Below the pieces are notes generated by a model. The model made no database searches and was not told where the DNA came from. It saw only the letters and a program-made list of their open reading frames with translations. Made by a program: the position numbers and the translations under genes. A stretch of 17,615 bases of DNA from an uncultured Persicitalea sp. Its GTDB lineage: Bacteria > Bacteroidota > Bacteroidia > Cytophagales > Spirosomataceae. Below are positions 1 through 7,525 of this stretch, piece after piece (within the stretch, counting starts at the first letter, position 1; every line of letters starts with the position of its first letter). Location: contig CATMVR010000025.1 in NCBI GenBank assembly GCA_950075905.1, forward strand, positions 1 to 17,615, read 5' to 3'.

Positions 1-920
1 ATGCGACCGATGGAGTTCCGGGCGCTCAGTTCGATTAGCCGGAGCTGCTGATTTTGCTTTGACACAAACAGGATCTGCTCATTCGGCCGTTCTATTAGCT
101 GACAGGCCTCATCTAAGTTCCTCCGGTTGCCAAAGTGCCGAAACCACTCGTTTTGTCCTGATTCAGCCTGCATGGAGACTATAAATGCATCCTCGCTTTC
201 GTCTCCAAACAAGTCTACGTACCGACGCCCAAAAAGCAAAACAGCTCCGTTACTCCTTTGGTACAGCCCATGCCACCGAACCTGGTTCAAGTCATTTTGC
301 CAGAGTGTTTTTCCCAGGCTATCAAAAGCCACCGAGGTGCCATCAAAGGCCAGTAGTACGAGTTTACTGTCAGTTGTGAGCAAGCTACTTTTTGATGTAC
401 TGCTTTTGTGGAATCGTTTATTCCAATGCATTTTTCCCGAAAGATTCAGACAGCGTATTTCAAGGATAGTATCTTCTTCAATAGCTACACACAGCCGGTT
501 TTTATCCACAAAAGACATCGAACGAACCAGCCCCTTTCCCAGATCTATCACCTTTACCAGGTCACCCTGCCGGGGGTTTATTTCCCAGATTTTGGCCCGG
601 CCTTCCAAGGTACCACCCACAAGGGTATGATGCTTATTGGTAGTTAGGGAGTATCCTGCCCCCCGGCTCAGTAAATGATTGTACGTACGGGTCCAGCGAA
701 GGGTACCCGAGGAGTCGGTATGGAGCAGTACCATACTGGTTTGGAAAGCACTCACATACTGCTCACCAATAATCAGGTGGCCCGTCGGGGAAGTGATTGT
801 GGCGTTGGCCTTCCAGAGTGAGAGAAAGGGAGCCAGGGCGCGGGCCGGGGGTAGGCCGGGCTGGGCAGAAGCACAGCAAAACAAGCCTGCAAGTAGCTCT
901 ATAAAAAAGGCTCTTATCAT
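1..920 (-). CDS. Exported beta-propeller-like repeat protein (partial, C-terminus beyond window)
   Basis: Reading the minus strand from the ATG at 920-918 gives 306 codons with no stop down to the window edge, so the C-terminus is missing. The first 19 or so residues (MIRAFFIELLAGLFCCASAQ) look like a Sec signal peptide, so the product is probably periplasmic or surface exposed. The mature part contains recurring units of the type G-x-x-x-W followed by a beta-strand pair (GTLRWTRTY, GKMHWNKRF, GKTLWQNDL, GQNEWFRHF), the usual look of PQQ/WD40-like beta-propeller blades; no catalytic motif is visible. It lies 56 bases downstream of the C1 protease gene on the same strand, so the two are probably co-transcribed, with a GC-rich hairpin between them. 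Role unknown; a binding or scaffold function is the default inference for a propeller. The ORF is solid; the fold assignment is moderate. Confidence 0.72.
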   Translation of the reverse strand, partial: MIRAFFIELLAGLFCCASAQPGLPPARALAPFLSLWKANATITSPTGHLIIGEQYVSAFQTSMVLLHTDSSGTLRWTRTYNHLLSRGAGYSLTTNKHHTLVGGTLEGRAKIWEINPRQGDLVKVIDLGKGLVRSMSFVDKNRLCVAIEEDTILEIRCLNLSGKMHWNKRFHKSSTSKSSLLTTDSKLVLLAFDGTSVAFDSLGKTLWQNDLNQVRWHGLYQRSNGAVLLFGRRYVDLFGDESEDAFIVSMQAESGQNEWFRHFGNRRNLDEACQLIERPNEQILFVSKQNQQLRLIELSARNSIGR

Positions 921-936
921 GACGGTACAGTTAGTA

Positions 937-969
937 GCCCCACCCGGTGAATATATGGTAGGGTGGGGC
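937..969 (-). repeat. GC-rich hairpin between the protease and propeller genes
   Basis: A perfect 9-base inverted repeat, GCCCCACCC (937-945) and GGGTGGGGC (961-969), encloses a 15-base AT-rich loop. It starts 7 bases after the protease stop codon and ends 16 bases before the propeller ATG on the minus strand. No T-run follows, so it is not a textbook terminator. It could be a 3'-end stabiliser, an attenuator that lowers expression of the second gene, or a structure hiding its start region. Confidence 0.55.
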
Positions 970-976
970 AGAAAAT

Positions 977-2422
977 CTATTTGGATTCAATGACGAGCAC
1001 AATCGGAACTATATCGCCCTGGGTTGGCGTAGCTTCCACTTCCATTTTATTGGGCGAGTAGGTCACGTGGTCCTTGGCCAACCGGCTACCGAGGGCAATC
1101 TGCACCCGCTGGAGCATGGGGCCCGAGCTAGACTGTATTTTTTTAAGGACGCTCTGTAATTCAGATTTGATGGGATTCAGGCCGTACAGGATACAGAGGT
1201 AGTCAGTGCCCGTCTCTTCAATGATCAGGGCTGATTCGGAGCCGGGAATTACAATCCGGGCATTAGGCCCCGCCAGGTCGCTCTCTCCCAAACCAAACAC
1301 TTGTTCGTTGTAGGTGATATCGCGTGGCCAATGAATATTAATTTCATTTTTGTCATTGATGCTAAACACACAGATACGCTCATTCTGATTTGTATTTTCG
1401 ACAAACAGCTGAAACTGCTGTCCTACTTTCCAGTTCTTCCGGTTCAGCTCGTATTGTCCTCCTGATAGGTGCCGGGGAGTTTCACTAACAATACTCAAGC
1501 CCGTAGAGGTAGGTGTGATACTTTTGAATTCAAACTTCCCCCCCAGAGTTTTGGTGGTGGTAGTAGTACCATCCATGGGCTGTTCGGGGTAAAGTTGCAT
1601 CACAAAGCCACCATAGGCGTGAGTCATAAAGTCGGTGTAGTGCATCCAGAAAAAGCCATCTTCGCACCATTCGGGTCCGTAGCTATTTGCTAGCTTGAAG
1701 GCCTGTTTATTATCATCATAACCAATTATGGTTACGGCGTGGCCAGTATCTTCCAATTTCGCACTTTTCGGCACATAGTAAGGATTGGAACGGGGTAGGG
1801 TACGGAAGCTGGCATTAAAAGGGATACCTACCACTACGGGTCGTTTCTCAAAGAGATGTTTTTTGATGTCAAAAAGTAAATTCCCATCGTCTCTTTTGGT
1901 ATCGATATTGAACACTAACTGCACTTCCTTCACTCTGGTTAGTCCCTCTTTACTTTTCATGAATTTGGTTACTCGCGGGTCAGTGCACTGGATACCATCA
2001 AAAACCCGGTAGGGAATGCCGCCCTTTTCTTTGAGAAAATTTGCAATCACCTCCAGTCCCAAACCCTGACTGCAATTTTGGTTACTGACATTGGCAAAGG
2101 CATGGATGGGCGACAGCGCAAAGTTCTGCAGGTTGGTGCTGGAGTTGGTACTATTGGTTGCAGCGGCCCGCTGCGTACCGATGGCGTACACAGTAGTAGA
2201 AAAAGCCAGGCAAGTCAAATCAGTTTTATCCTGCCGGAGTATAGTGGGCACATTTCTGGTAAGATCTACCTTAAATGGCAGCGTGATAATGCTCTTGGAT
2301 CCATCGGTAGTAGGAGCCTTGGGCAGTTTGCTGAATTGTACCGGGTCAAATTTGAGCCCCTGAGCGAAAAGGGCCGGGGAGCACAGAAGCAGTAGAAAGG
2401 CGTAGACAAGGGTCGTTTTCAT
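977..2422 (-). CDS. Exported papain-fold (C1) cysteine protease with DUF4384-like C-terminal domain
   Basis: 481 residues with a Sec signal peptide (residues 1-20, ending SPALFA). Residues about 45-280 fit the C1 papain family: Cys71 in TCLAFS with Gln64 upstream as likely oxyanion residue (one residue further away than in papain), LSPIHAF at 103-109 matching the family's LSP helix, His228 in TGHAVTIIGYDD and Asn246 in KLANSYG followed by WCEDGFFWM. The triad is therefore complete although the usual CGSCW context is lost (DLTCLAF). Residues about 331-420 (WKVGQQFQLF, CVFSIND, IHWPRD, VIPG, TGTDYLCILYG) look like the DUF4384 fold often attached to secreted bacterial proteases. The protein is probably an active exported peptidase; substrate unknown. 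It is divergent from the sigma-factor operon across a 339-base shared intergenic region, which suggests co-regulation, and it is the first gene of a minus-strand pair. Confidence 0.85.
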   Translation of the reverse strand: MKTTLVYAFLLLLCSPALFAQGLKFDPVQFSKLPKAPTTDGSKSIITLPFKVDLTRNVPTILRQDKTDLTCLAFSTTVYAIGTQRAAATNSTNSSTNLQNFALSPIHAFANVSNQNCSQGLGLEVIANFLKEKGGIPYRVFDGIQCTDPRVTKFMKSKEGLTRVKEVQLVFNIDTKRDDGNLLFDIKKHLFEKRPVVVGIPFNASFRTLPRSNPYYVPKSAKLEDTGHAVTIIGYDDNKQAFKLANSYGPEWCEDGFFWMHYTDFMTHAYGGFVMQLYPEQPMDGTTTTTKTLGGKFEFKSITPTSTGLSIVSETPRHLSGGQYELNRKNWKVGQQFQLFVENTNQNERICVFSINDKNEINIHWPRDITYNEQVFGLGESDLAGPNARIVIPGSESALIIEETGTDYLCILYGLNPIKSELQSVLKKIQSSSGPMLQRVQIALGSRLAKDHVTYSPNKMEVEATPTQGDIVPIVLVIESK

Positions 2423-2485
2423 AGAAATAGATGGTTGCTTTAAGTAGAATTCGTAGAAACCGGCCCGGTATCACCAATTTTTAGA

Positions 2486-2503
2486 GAAAATTTTCAAAAT
2501 TTC
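2486..2503. repeat. GAAAATTTTC palindrome with adjacent half-site
   Basis: The perfect 10-base palindrome GAAAATTTTC (2486-2495) is followed directly by AAAATTTC (2496-2503) and then TGAAA, giving three closely spaced GAAA/TTTC half-sites. It lies 64-81 bases upstream of the protease ATG on the minus strand and could be an operator, although short AT-rich palindromes are common by chance. Confidence 0.3.
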
Positions 2504-2605
2504 TGAAAGACCGAGTAGGGGGTTGGTCTCTCTCTGCCTAAATATACCTGGATCAATACGTTATCTGGATAAAATTTCTCAAATACTTATCGAGTGGAGG
2601 GGTTT

Positions 2606-2624
2606 GTTAGGGTAGGTTAGGGTA
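2606..2624 (+). repeat. Tandem GTTAGGGTA direct repeat, period 10
   Basis: GTTAGGGTA occurs at 2606-2614 and again at 2616-2624, i.e. one helical turn apart, about 140 bases upstream of the sigma-factor ATG and about 185 upstream of the protease ATG. A related GGTAGGGTA lies at 2684-2692. Same-face spacing suggests a regulator-binding site; the regulator is unknown. Confidence 0.45.
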
Positions 2625-2679
2625 AATTTGTTTTTTTAGTTATTTTTAGTGATATAGAGTGATGATATACGAATAGTTA

Positions 2680-2760
2680 GTGTGGTAGGGTAGTTGGTAT
2701 CACTCAATTATATAACACAAAAAATATTAATTGAAAACTCTCTATAAAAACCTACCATAC
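2680..2760. repeat. Nested inverted repeats ending at the sigma-factor start
   Basis: The outer arms are GTGTGGTAGG (2680-2689) and CCTACCATAC (2751-2760), complementary over 10 bases with one G-U wobble. The inner arms are TCAATTA (2704-2710) and TAATTGA (2728-2734), a perfect 7-base match. The right outer arm ends one base before the A of the ATG at 2762, so a transcript carrying this leader could fold its start codon next to a stem. Possible translational control of the sigma factor, or two nested operators. Confidence 0.45.
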
Positions 2761-2761
2761 T

Positions 2762-3343
2762 ATGTTTACAAAGGATTGCCAAAAATACAATGATGATGAG
2801 CTATTTTATTATGAATTGAAATTTAAAGGTACCGATGCTTGGACTTGCCTGTATAGATGTGCAAAGTCATTTCTTAAAAAATCAGACAACCTTCTTTCAT
2901 ATAGCCCTTATCTTGAAGAAAAAGATATTTTGCAAGAGGCACAAATAAAATTATTTTTAAAACTGGTAGATGAAAGATATTTTGAGTTTATAGATAGAAA
3001 ATATACCTTTTGCACTATACTACGTAGAATGTATATCAGCCTTTGTATCGATGTGTATAGGAGAGATAAAAAGTTTTTTTCAACAACGGACCTAAGTGAA
3101 GCGGAGGCGATGAAAAAAGATATGCCCGATTTGTTGGATATTATTATTAATAAAGAAAAGCTAAATAAAATCGAGAATATACTTAATACATTACTAAATG
3201 AAAAACAAAGATTGGCTTGGAAACTTGTTATTGAGGAATATAAATCACATAGTGAGGCAGCAGAAGAAATGAACACATCACAAAGCAGAATAGCCAATTT
3301 GATTTATTCAGTCAGAGAAATAATTCGTAATAATTTAAGATAA
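2762..3343 (+). CDS. ECF-like sigma-70 family RNA polymerase sigma factor
   Basis: 193 residues, a normal ECF length. Residues about 25-104 resemble sigma region 2: EEKDILQEAQIKLFLKL at 52-68 (region 2.1-2.2, core polymerase contact) and TFCTILRRMYISLCIDVYRR at 82-101 (regions 2.3-2.4, -10 recognition). Residues about 138-192 resemble region 4: LLNEKQRLAWKL then a helix-turn-helix (HSEAAEEMNTSQSRIANLIY) for -35 recognition. The product should redirect RNA polymerase, most simply to this locus. It is the first plus-strand gene, followed after 7 bases by an anti-sigma-like gene, the classic pairing. The gene is extremely AT-rich (14 G+C in 60 bases at 3121-3180) compared with later genes, suggesting separate ancestry. 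The sequence is divergent for the family, so promoter specificity cannot be guessed. Confidence 0.8.
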   Translation: MFTKDCQKYNDDELFYYELKFKGTDAWTCLYRCAKSFLKKSDNLLSYSPYLEEKDILQEAQIKLFLKLVDERYFEFIDRKYTFCTILRRMYISLCIDVYRRDKKFFSTTDLSEAEAMKKDMPDLLDIIINKEKLNKIENILNTLLNEKQRLAWKLVIEEYKSHSEAAEEMNTSQSRIANLIYSVREIIRNNLR

Positions 3344-3350
3344 TATTCAA

Positions 3351-4298
3351 ATGTTAGAAATCAAGGAGGAGGAGTTATTTCAAATAATTGAAAACCTCAA
3401 TAGGCATACATCAGAAGCTGAATACGAAGAATTCCAGGCTCGTCGAGAAAATGACCCAGATTGGGATTCAAAAGTAAGAGAAGTTGAAGAAATGCAATCA
3501 ATGCATCGTTATATAGAAGCGCGAAGTTTTTTAAAGAAAATATGGGATCAAGAAAATGAATCTGTACCTGCTCCTATATCCGTAAGTGACAGGCTAGAAG
3601 AGGTTTCGAATCAAAAAAATGAACCCAGAATCATCCCCATCGGGCAACGCCCAGGTACCTGGCTTATGGCAGCCTCTATTGCTGCTTTATTAGCCATTGG
3701 TGGAAGATACCTATATTTGGAATATTCGAAACAAACAGACATTGGACAAGAAACAGGACAAAATAAAGTACTCCCCAAAGACTCAACTCAACCTAATTCA
3801 GAGTCTCAAACCGATCCCAGTGCAGAATTTATGGCCAATACGCTCATTGCCGAGGATTTAGAATTGAATAACATCCCAACATCATTGGAAGCTGAAGCTC
3901 AGGCCATAGCCATTGATATAAACCGCAAAAAAGGAATTGCAACACTGGAAAAACTAGCCCCACCTTCACCAGCCCCGGACAATAAAAAACCGGGTGAAAT
4001 TCTTTTGGGGAGTAGCCCGGATGAGATCGCTAAAAAATCAGGATTGTCTTCCAGAGAGGAAGCATATAGAAAACTGCTCCTGGGGGTGGGGTACCTGAAG
4101 GAAGAAAAACCTCAGGAGGCGTTGAAGGTACTCAATCAGGTGAAGGAGGCCTCTCTGGTGCAGGAGGTAGCCTGGTATAAAGCTTTGGCCCTGATAAAAA
4201 CCGGTAAAATGGAAGAGGCCCGCGTCGAATTGGAAAAGATTACAGACAGTCGCTATTTTGCTGATGCCCAGGAATTACTCTCCAATCTGCCCCAATAG
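3351..4298 (+). CDS. Single-pass anti-sigma-like membrane protein with TPR-like C-terminus
   Basis: 315 residues. The N-terminus (about 1-65; ELFQIIENLNRHTSEAEYEEF, then ENDPDWDSKVREVEEM) has the look of Bacteroidota anti-sigma cytoplasmic domains, which begin with a short helix, an S/T-x-x-E-x-x-x-F segment and a D-P-element. No zinc-binding H-x-x-x-C-x-x-C motif is present. One TM helix follows at about 103-123 (WLMAASIAALLAIGGRYLYL). Residues about 140-230 are a low-complexity linker. The tail, about 235-313, has two TPR-like helical hairpins (AYRKLLLGVGYLKEEKPQEALKVL; AWYKALALIKTGKMEEARVEL). Inferred role: hold the sigma factor at the inner membrane and sense an envelope signal through the TPR part. 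It starts 7 bases after the sigma gene. The base composition rises in GC towards the 3' half. It could alternatively be a generic TPR membrane protein. Confidence 0.65.
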   Translation: MLEIKEEELFQIIENLNRHTSEAEYEEFQARRENDPDWDSKVREVEEMQSMHRYIEARSFLKKIWDQENESVPAPISVSDRLEEVSNQKNEPRIIPIGQRPGTWLMAASIAALLAIGGRYLYLEYSKQTDIGQETGQNKVLPKDSTQPNSESQTDPSAEFMANTLIAEDLELNNIPTSLEAEAQAIAIDINRKKGIATLEKLAPPSPAPDNKKPGEILLGSSPDEIAKKSGLSSREEAYRKLLLGVGYLKEEKPQEALKVLNQVKEASLVQEVAWYKALALIKTGKMEEARVELEKITDSRYFADAQELLSNLPQ

Positions 4299-4519
4299 AC
4301 TGGTTTTCAGTTACTCCCATATCATTTCTCACAGTAAGGGAGTTTCCACATACACTTCATCATAAAAAATAGTACCCTTTTTTGTGATGTTTGCCCCATC
4401 TCTGCGAATACAGGATAGAGACAGGCATCTTTCGTGTTCACTCGATAAGTATTGGGAGTTTGCGAAAGATGCTGTGTCTGAATGTTTTATTTTAGGCAAA
4501 TCATTCATCCCGTTCTCCT

Positions 4520-7513
4520 ATGCAGACGAACATTACCCCTTTTCAAAGAGAAAACCTGACAAAAGCCCTCGGTTTATTTATTGAGGCGGTTCGGGACTAT
4601 ATTGTAGTTATTCTTACCCGGCAATTTGGGAAGGATAACTGGGCCCGTCGCTATAAGGAAACCATCGATCCTGATAAGTTGGCTCATTTCGAGAGGGATC
4701 GGGTAGGTGGGTACGACCCCAGGGACTTAATCGATTACCCCAATCTGGCCCAATTCTGCTTTAAGTACCGGGATTTGCTCCGCCCCGATTTTGGAAAAAA
4801 AGCCAATGCGTGGAACATCCATTTCTGGAAAATCTATGAAGCGCGTAACCAAATCAATCATTATCAGTCAAGTATTTCCAAAGACTTACTTGCAGAATTT
4901 TGGATTCGGACCAGAGAGTTTGCCAAGGGGATGAAAAATGAAGAATTGTACACTATCCTTTTCGAACTGGAAAACGCCGTGCCTCCGGCTGAGACTAACA
5001 ACGGAGAAGCATCCAACGCAGACCGTGCTGAATCACAATCAACCGCCCGGCACATTCCGGTGATACCGGTACCGAATGCCCGTTATTTTTTGCCCATCCT
5101 CATTCGGGGAAAAAAGGCTCACGTAGTCCATCTATGTAAGGAAGGGGAAACCAGCAATGCGTTTATCCGGACGGTTATATATGAACAGAATTCGGAGAAA
5201 GTCCACTTGTTTAGTTTAATCGAAGGGGCTTTTCAGGGAAGAACCACCGCGGATAGACACGGAAAATGCTTCATAGATTCCCTTACCATTGAGAATACGG
5301 ATCTGGTTGTTTACCTTGAAATAGGGGAAAACAATTTGGAGGTTTTGTCATCCGAAATTCCCGAAAACCTGTCCGTAGATAGGGACGCAAGAGTCAATGG
5401 GGAGATGGTGCTTACTTCGGTAAATTCCAGCTTTGAAAGGGTGATTTTTAAGCTTCAAATTCAAGGAATTGCCTATGTTGGAGTGGTAAAAACCCGGTTT
5501 GCTCCACCAGATCAGATCGTGGACATAGCGCTGGATTTTGGTTCGGAGGCCAGTCAGGTAGTGGTACACCACCGGGAGGTGAGGGAGAAACTGAATCGGG
5601 TGGAGTTATTAAAAAACATGAAGGAAAAGTTTTTTCCTAGTCTGGAAGGGGAGTTACACCAGCAGGATTCTGATCCGGAGTTATTTCGATCCCAGGTTTT
5701 TGTATTGAAAGAGGGGGTAGTTATGGATCATGCCGGTTTACCAAATCAGCACAATGGCGATGACCTGATCAGAACGCTGACCCGGAAAGACGATATCCAA
5801 AAATTAAAAAAGACCCACGCCCTGATTCCCAACTCCAAGCTGGCCCACCTGGGAGTGTATAATTTCATGATCCGCTACAAAGACAGGAATTCCAATCCCT
5901 ACGGAGTAGAAGAAAGTAAATTCGGCAGCGTCGTACAGGATATTCAGCAAACGGTTATTGCGCACTTTCTGCATACTTTGTTGCACTCCATCCATGCCCA
6001 GAAAAACGAGAATAAATTACGATACATCCATATCCGGTTTCTGGTACCTAACATCCTGGAACAAGCCCGGCTTACCCGTCTGATCAACCAAACCTACGAG
6101 TTCTTTGATTCGCCCTCCGTGAAGGAAAGGTACCACATTGGTGGGGTGGAAGTAAGTACACTTTCTGAAAGTGATGCCTCGTTTTTAGGGTACTGGGAAC
6201 GGGCCGGCATACCCCAAAAAAATGCTAATTACCTTATTGTAGACGTAGGCAAGGGTACCACCGACTACTCCCTGATTAAAAGCAACCGGGATTTTGATCT
6301 CAGTTCGGAATACCGGGACGGCTTCATTGGGGCTGGCAATGTGCTTACCTACGCCTTTATAGATACCATCTTTACGGCTTTTCTGGGCGGGTGGGAAACT
6401 ACCTGGGAAGAGCGCCGGAAATTGCTGAAAATCATTGCCTCGGCCCAAACTGATATGGTGGAAAAATATCGGTTTTTAGAAATCGTCGAACGGATCAAAC
6501 GTGACTACAAAGGCGAAGTGCCTGCCTATGCCCCGCTGGGCGAACTGATTTCTGAGCAACTCAAAGAAGACATCAAGAAAAGACTATCAGAAGAGATAGC
6601 CTTGTCGTCTCTATTGAAGGATATCACCAATGCTCTGGAAAACATCATTATATCCCAGCCGGGTATTCGGGACGAATTTGGATTTATCAACAATGCCGTG
6701 CAAAAGATTGTCCAGAAATTAAAAGCCCAATTGTTGGTTTCGGATCTGGAAACGGTGGGAGATGATTTCGAAAAACTGCACAAAATAGTGCTTACCGGGC
6801 GGGGTTTTCTCTTCAAAAAGCTGGTGGACGAGATGCGGAAAGAACTGGGAAGCAACCGCCGCGAAGAGGATCGGGTCGTGATTCAGGAGACACCGTCCGA
6901 AGGCCCCAATCAGCTCAAAAAGATTTGCCTGAATGGGGCCTTCAGCGGGCGCATCATTAACTATGACTCCAATGTGGTAGGCATCCCCAGCCTGCACTCC
7001 ATCATGAAAACCCGGGTTGGACCGAGCCTCGTAACCAAAAGAACCATTCAAAAGGGTGCCGGTGATCGAACCCCGCACGTGCGGACGGATACTTTGGCCG
7101 AAAAGCTTCATACCTGGTTGAAAAACGATACGTATTACGACGAACCGGAACCGGAAAAAGAACCCGAAAAAGAGGATACTACCGTCCAGGGAACCCTCCC
7201 CCCTCTGCTGCAATTCCTGACCCAGGGAGCCCGCTTTGATGAATTGTTCAATAAGAATATCCACACAGTGCACGTCAGCGGGGTAAAGTACAAGTGCGAT
7301 GCCTTGCGCCCCAATGAGGCAATAGACCTCCTGTTCGACGGGGAGGAGTTCTGGCTTCGCACCGATAATGGACTGGTGGCGCTCAACTACCCGCTCGGGT
7401 TTCTGGAAGATGATCCTATGGTGTGGCAGACGCTCTTTCCGTTTTTTGATGCCGTCACCGATACCCACACGCCCATTGATAGCTCCATGGCCGACAGCGA
7501 TCACGAAATTTAA
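4520..7513 (+). CDS. HEPN-like domain fused to actin/Hsp70-fold ATPase
   Basis: 997 residues, no signal peptide or TM segment, so cytoplasmic. Residues about 8-140 resemble the Swt1-type HEPN domain (KALGLFIEAVRDYIVVIL, GKDNW), with an intact Rx4-6H motif, R109-N-Q-I-N-H114, the signature of HEPN RNases. Residues about 160-330 are beta-rich and unassigned. From about 330 the actin/Hsp70 ATPase motifs appear in order: phosphate-1 D339-F-G-S-E, phosphate-2 D575-V-G-K-G-T-T-D582, and an adenosine-type motif VLTGRG at 757-762. An acidic/proline linker sits at about 874-888, then a C-terminal domain of about 100 residues. The start is the first ATG after an in-frame stop at 4493. Similar-length actin-fold proteins are annotated as SrfB-like virulence factors; I cannot confirm that link. 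The next gene begins 12 bases after its stop. Inferred role: nucleotide-driven switch controlling a possible RNase. Confidence 0.7.
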   Translation: MQTNITPFQRENLTKALGLFIEAVRDYIVVILTRQFGKDNWARRYKETIDPDKLAHFERDRVGGYDPRDLIDYPNLAQFCFKYRDLLRPDFGKKANAWNIHFWKIYEARNQINHYQSSISKDLLAEFWIRTREFAKGMKNEELYTILFELENAVPPAETNNGEASNADRAESQSTARHIPVIPVPNARYFLPILIRGKKAHVVHLCKEGETSNAFIRTVIYEQNSEKVHLFSLIEGAFQGRTTADRHGKCFIDSLTIENTDLVVYLEIGENNLEVLSSEIPENLSVDRDARVNGEMVLTSVNSSFERVIFKLQIQGIAYVGVVKTRFAPPDQIVDIALDFGSEASQVVVHHREVREKLNRVELLKNMKEKFFPSLEGELHQQDSDPELFRSQVFVLKEGVVMDHAGLPNQHNGDDLIRTLTRKDDIQKLKKTHALIPNSKLAHLGVYNFMIRYKDRNSNPYGVEESKFGSVVQDIQQTVIAHFLHTLLHSIHAQKNENKLRYIHIRFLVPNILEQARLTRLINQTYEFFDSPSVKERYHIGGVEVSTLSESDASFLGYWERAGIPQKNANYLIVDVGKGTTDYSLIKSNRDFDLSSEYRDGFIGAGNVLTYAFIDTIFTAFLGGWETTWEERRKLLKIIASAQTDMVEKYRFLEIVERIKRDYKGEVPAYAPLGELISEQLKEDIKKRLSEEIALSSLLKDITNALENIIISQPGIRDEFGFINNAVQKIVQKLKAQLLVSDLETVGDDFEKLHKIVLTGRGFLFKKLVDEMRKELGSNRREEDRVVIQETPSEGPNQLKKICLNGAFSGRIINYDSNVVGIPSLHSIMKTRVGPSLVTKRTIQKGAGDRTPHVRTDTLAEKLHTWLKNDTYYDEPEPEKEPEKEDTTVQGTLPPLLQFLTQGARFDELFNKNIHTVHVSGVKYKCDALRPNEAIDLLFDGEEFWLRTDNGLVALNYPLGFLEDDPMVWQTLFPFFDAVTDTHTPIDSSMADSDHEI

Positions 7514-7525
7514 CCCACACCACCA

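Larger units (their letters stand above)
2423..2761. promoter_or_regulatory. Divergent AT-rich intergenic regulatory region
   Basis: 339 bases without a credible gene separate the minus-strand protease from the plus-strand sigma gene. They must hold promoters for both directions. Visible elements are GAAAATTTTC with following half-sites at 2486-2503, a tandem GTTAGGGTA pair at 2606-2624, and nested inverted repeats at 2680-2760 abutting the sigma start. I could not find a convincing Bacteroidota TTTG/TAnnTTTG promoter pair with correct spacing in either direction, which fits (but does not prove) use of an alternative sigma factor such as the one encoded next door. Confidence 0.55.

Noticed and set aside
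127..993. Plus-strand ORFs in the first kilobase
   Set aside because: The minus strand is open throughout 1-920 with a signal peptide and repeat pattern, so these are antisense shadows.
2606..2630. Telomere-like TTAGGG units
   Set aside because: Only two units with a 10-base period; a regulatory direct repeat is the more sensible reading.
4313..4343. ACTCCC/GGGAGT inverted repeat after the anti-sigma-like gene
   Set aside because: Only six base pairs with a 19-base loop and no T-run directly after it; too weak to call a terminator.
4459..4495. TTTG ... TATTTTAG resembling a Bacteroidota promoter before the HEPN-ATPase gene
   Set aside because: The spacer is 25 bases, longer than usual, and the second box has a mismatch; not reported as a promoter.
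4384..4584. 66-codon plus-strand ORF upstream of the HEPN-ATPase gene
   Set aside because: It overlaps the start of the large gene by 65 bases in another frame, has no recognisable features, and its upstream part lies in ordinary AT-rich leader DNA.
6719..7504. 261-codon minus-strand ORF inside the HEPN-ATPase gene
   Set aside because: Antisense to a well-supported coding region with ATPase motifs, with no signature of its own.
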